NCBI GenBank assembly: GCA_014378155.1
Contig: JACMOF010000535.1
Coordinates: forward strand, 1 to 8,504
DNA length: 8,504 nt
Source: Caulobacter sp.
Lineage (GTDB): Bacteria > Pseudomonadota > Alphaproteobacteria > Caulobacterales > Caulobacteraceae
Reading direction: 5' to 3'
This document shows, in pieces, positions 7,132 through 8,504 of this stretch (positions are counted from its first letter, which is position 1; the number at the start of each line of letters is the position of its first letter). Below the pieces are notes generated by a model. The model was not told where the DNA came from and searched no databases. It saw only the letters and a list, made by a program, of their open reading frames with translations. The translations under genes were made by a program, and so were the position numbers.

Positions 7132-8388
7132 CTACTTCCCCTTCAACGCCCGCCCGGTCATCACCGCCCCCGCCCCGTACTTCCCGCGCAGCCCGTCGAT
7201 CACCGTCTCGCTCTTTAACGCCTTGCGCTCGTCGCCGGCGAAGAAGTCGTCCGCCGCGCCCTCGGCGGGAACGAAGTCGGTCAGCCCCGCGCCGATCAGG
7301 CGATAGTGCAATCCCCCCGGCTCGGCGGCCAGCAGTTCGCGGGCCACCTGGAACAGGGTGCGGGCGGTCTGGATCGGGACGGGCAGGGTGCGGCGGCGGG
7401 TGTGAATCTTGAAGTCCGGCGTGCGCAGCTTCAAGGTCGCGACGCGTCCCGCGACCCCGCCGGCCCGAGCCTGGCGGGCGACCTTCTCGCACAGCGGCCA
7501 GAGTTCGTCCTCGAGGTCGTCACGCTTGTAGAGGTCGTCGTTGAACGTGGTCTCGGCGCTGATCGTCTTTCGTTCCTGCTCGGGATCGACCGCGCGCACG
7601 TCCCGGCCATGGGCCAGATGGTGCAGCCGCAGGCCGCTGGACCCCAAGGCCTTTACCAGCCACTTGAGGTCCGCTGCGGCGATGTCGCCGACCGTGCGCA
7701 GACCCTCTGAGGCCAGGCTGGCCACCGTCACGGGACCGACTCCGGGCAGGATCGACACGGGCCGCGGCGCCAGAAACGCCTCGACCCCCACGGCGCCGAT
7801 CACCGAAAAGCCCCGCGGTTTGTCCAGCTCCGAAGCGATCTTGGCCAGGAACTTGTTGGGCGCCAGGCCGATCGAGACGGTAATGCCGATCTCGGCCTCG
7901 ATCTCGCGCTGGACCTTGGCCAGCACCACCGCCGGCGGCGCGCCGTGCAGGCGCTCGGTGCCCGACAGATCGATCCAGGCCTCATCCAGCGACAGCGGCT
8001 GCACCAGGGGCGTCAGGGCCTCCAGCTTGGCCATGATCCGCGCGCTTTCGTGCTTGTACTTGGCGAAGTTGGGCTTGATGACCACCGCCTCGGGACACAG
8101 CTTCAGCGCCTTGTACATCGGCATGGCCGAGCGCGGGCCGCTCATCCGGGCGATGTAGCAGGCGGTCGTCACCACGCCGCGCTTGCCACCGCCGACGATC
8201 ACCGGCTTGTCGCGCAGGCTCGGATCGTCGCGCTTTTCGACCGAGGCGTAGAAGGCGTCGCAGTCCAGGTGGGCCATCGACAGGTGGCCCAGCTCCTCGT
8301 GGAAGATCACGCGCGGCGAACCGCAGGAGGGACAGCGCGAGGCCTTGACCTCGCCCGTCGCCAGGCAGTCGCGGCACAGGCTTTTCAT
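7132..8388 (-). CDS. dinB: DNA polymerase IV (Y-family) with N-terminal zinc ribbon
   Basis: This 418-residue translesion polymerase begins with a predicted zinc ribbon, C5-x2-C8 and C19-x2-C22, before the catalytic core. The palm carries DCDAFYASVE with metal ligands D42 (and D44 nearby), Y47 at the steric-gate position, and SLDEA with D135-E136. The fingers segment VVTTACYIARMSGPRSAMPM, the thumb helix-hairpin-helix (ILPGVGPVTVASL) and a little-finger domain follow. E. coli DinB is 351 residues and lacks the ribbon; ribbon-bearing forms are known to me from alphaproteobacteria. No QLxLF-type clamp-binding motif is obvious at the C-terminus (ends GRALKGK). ATG at 8388 is preferred because it overlaps the upstream gene's stop (ATGA) and begins right at the ribbon; a GTG at 8430 would add 14 residues lying inside the upstream gene. 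No clear Shine-Dalgarno for either, consistent with coupling. Confidence 0.93.
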   Translation of the reverse strand: MKSLCRDCLATGEVKASRCPSCGSPRVIFHEELGHLSMAHLDCDAFYASVEKRDDPSLRDKPVIVGGGKRGVVTTACYIARMSGPRSAMPMYKALKLCPEAVVIKPNFAKYKHESARIMAKLEALTPLVQPLSLDEAWIDLSGTERLHGAPPAVVLAKVQREIEAEIGITVSIGLAPNKFLAKIASELDKPRGFSVIGAVGVEAFLAPRPVSILPGVGPVTVASLASEGLRTVGDIAAADLKWLVKALGSSGLRLHHLAHGRDVRAVDPEQERKTISAETTFNDDLYKRDDLEDELWPLCEKVARQARAGGVAGRVATLKLRTPDFKIHTRRRTLPVPIQTARTLFQVARELLAAEPGGLHYRLIGAGLTDFVPAEGAADDFFAGDERKALKSETVIDGLRGKYGAGAVMTGRALKGK

Positions 8389-8504
8389 GCGAACAGCTTG
8401 CGGTCGATGGCCGCCTTGAGATCCGGCCACAGGTCGATGCGGGTATGCCGTTCGGGATCAGCGGGCGCCAGAGGCCGCAGCCGTTCGTCGGCCACCATCT
8501 GGAA
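8385..8504 (-). CDS. C-terminal end of an unrecognised protein (partial, enters from right edge)
   Basis: An open frame enters from the right edge and gives 39 residues (FQMVADERLRPL to DRKLFA) before TGA at 8387-8385. The stop overlaps the dinB ATG by four bases, the same coupling style used in the mre operon, which is the main evidence that the frame is a real gene. The fragment is charged, with no membrane segment and no motif I recognise, so no function is proposed. It is probably cotranscribed with dinB, so the dinB promoter and any SOS operator would lie upstream of it, outside the window. Confidence 0.7.
   Translation of the reverse strand, partial: FQMVADERLRPLAPADPERHTRIDLWPDLKAAIDRKLFA

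Noticed and set aside
8389..8430. Upstream GTG start for dinB adding 14 residues
   Set aside because: The extension overlaps the preceding gene out of frame, has no Shine-Dalgarno and adds no conserved sequence. The ATG at 8388 forms an ATGA junction and starts right at the zinc ribbon.

Overview
The window is high-GC DNA (codon third positions dominated by G/C) that reads as a chromosomal core region of an alphaproteobacterium, most likely Caulobacter. The grounds are the MreB sequence, whose residue numbering matches C. crescentus MreB at every landmark I checked from memory; the unbroken mreB-mreC-mreD-PBP2-rodA order; a DNA polymerase IV with an N-terminal zinc ribbon of the kind I associate with alphaproteobacteria; GANTC (CcrM-type) sites; and a palindrome-rich intergenic element of a style I associate with Caulobacter genomes. 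No database search was possible.

Layout: bases 1-654 (minus) hold the N-terminal half of an ABC-F ATPase that runs off the left edge. Bases 655-1029 are a 375-base divergent control region. Bases 1030-6977 (plus) are the elongasome (rod-shape) operon: mreB, mreC, mreD, mrdA (PBP2) and rodA. Gaps are minimal: 51 bases between mreB and mreC, then ATGA overlaps at mreC/mreD and mrdA/rodA and a 4-base gap at mreD/mrdA. Bases 6978-7131 are a convergent intergenic stretch filled with hairpins and bounded by an 11-base inverted repeat. Bases 7132-8388 (minus) are dinB, which overlaps by ATGA the end of an unrecognised gene (8385-8504, minus) that enters from the right edge.

How the genes work together: MreB filaments under the inner membrane connect through MreC and MreD to the RodA glycosyltransferase and PBP2 transpeptidase, which build side-wall peptidoglycan. 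Cotranscription and translational coupling would keep the parts in proportion. The ABC-F and dinB genes are neighbours with no evident link to cell shape.

No new multi-gene system is visible; this is an ordinary core region. The observation most worth checking is inside mreB: codon 140, where the family carries the glutamate used in ATP hydrolysis (IEEP/IDEP motif), reads GTG (Val). Other points are oppositely charged low-complexity tails on MreC and PBP2, a twin-arginine-like N-terminus on PBP2, a 15-base tandem repeat in mreC, a hairpin abutting the mreC ribosome binding site, and the composite palindromic element after rodA.
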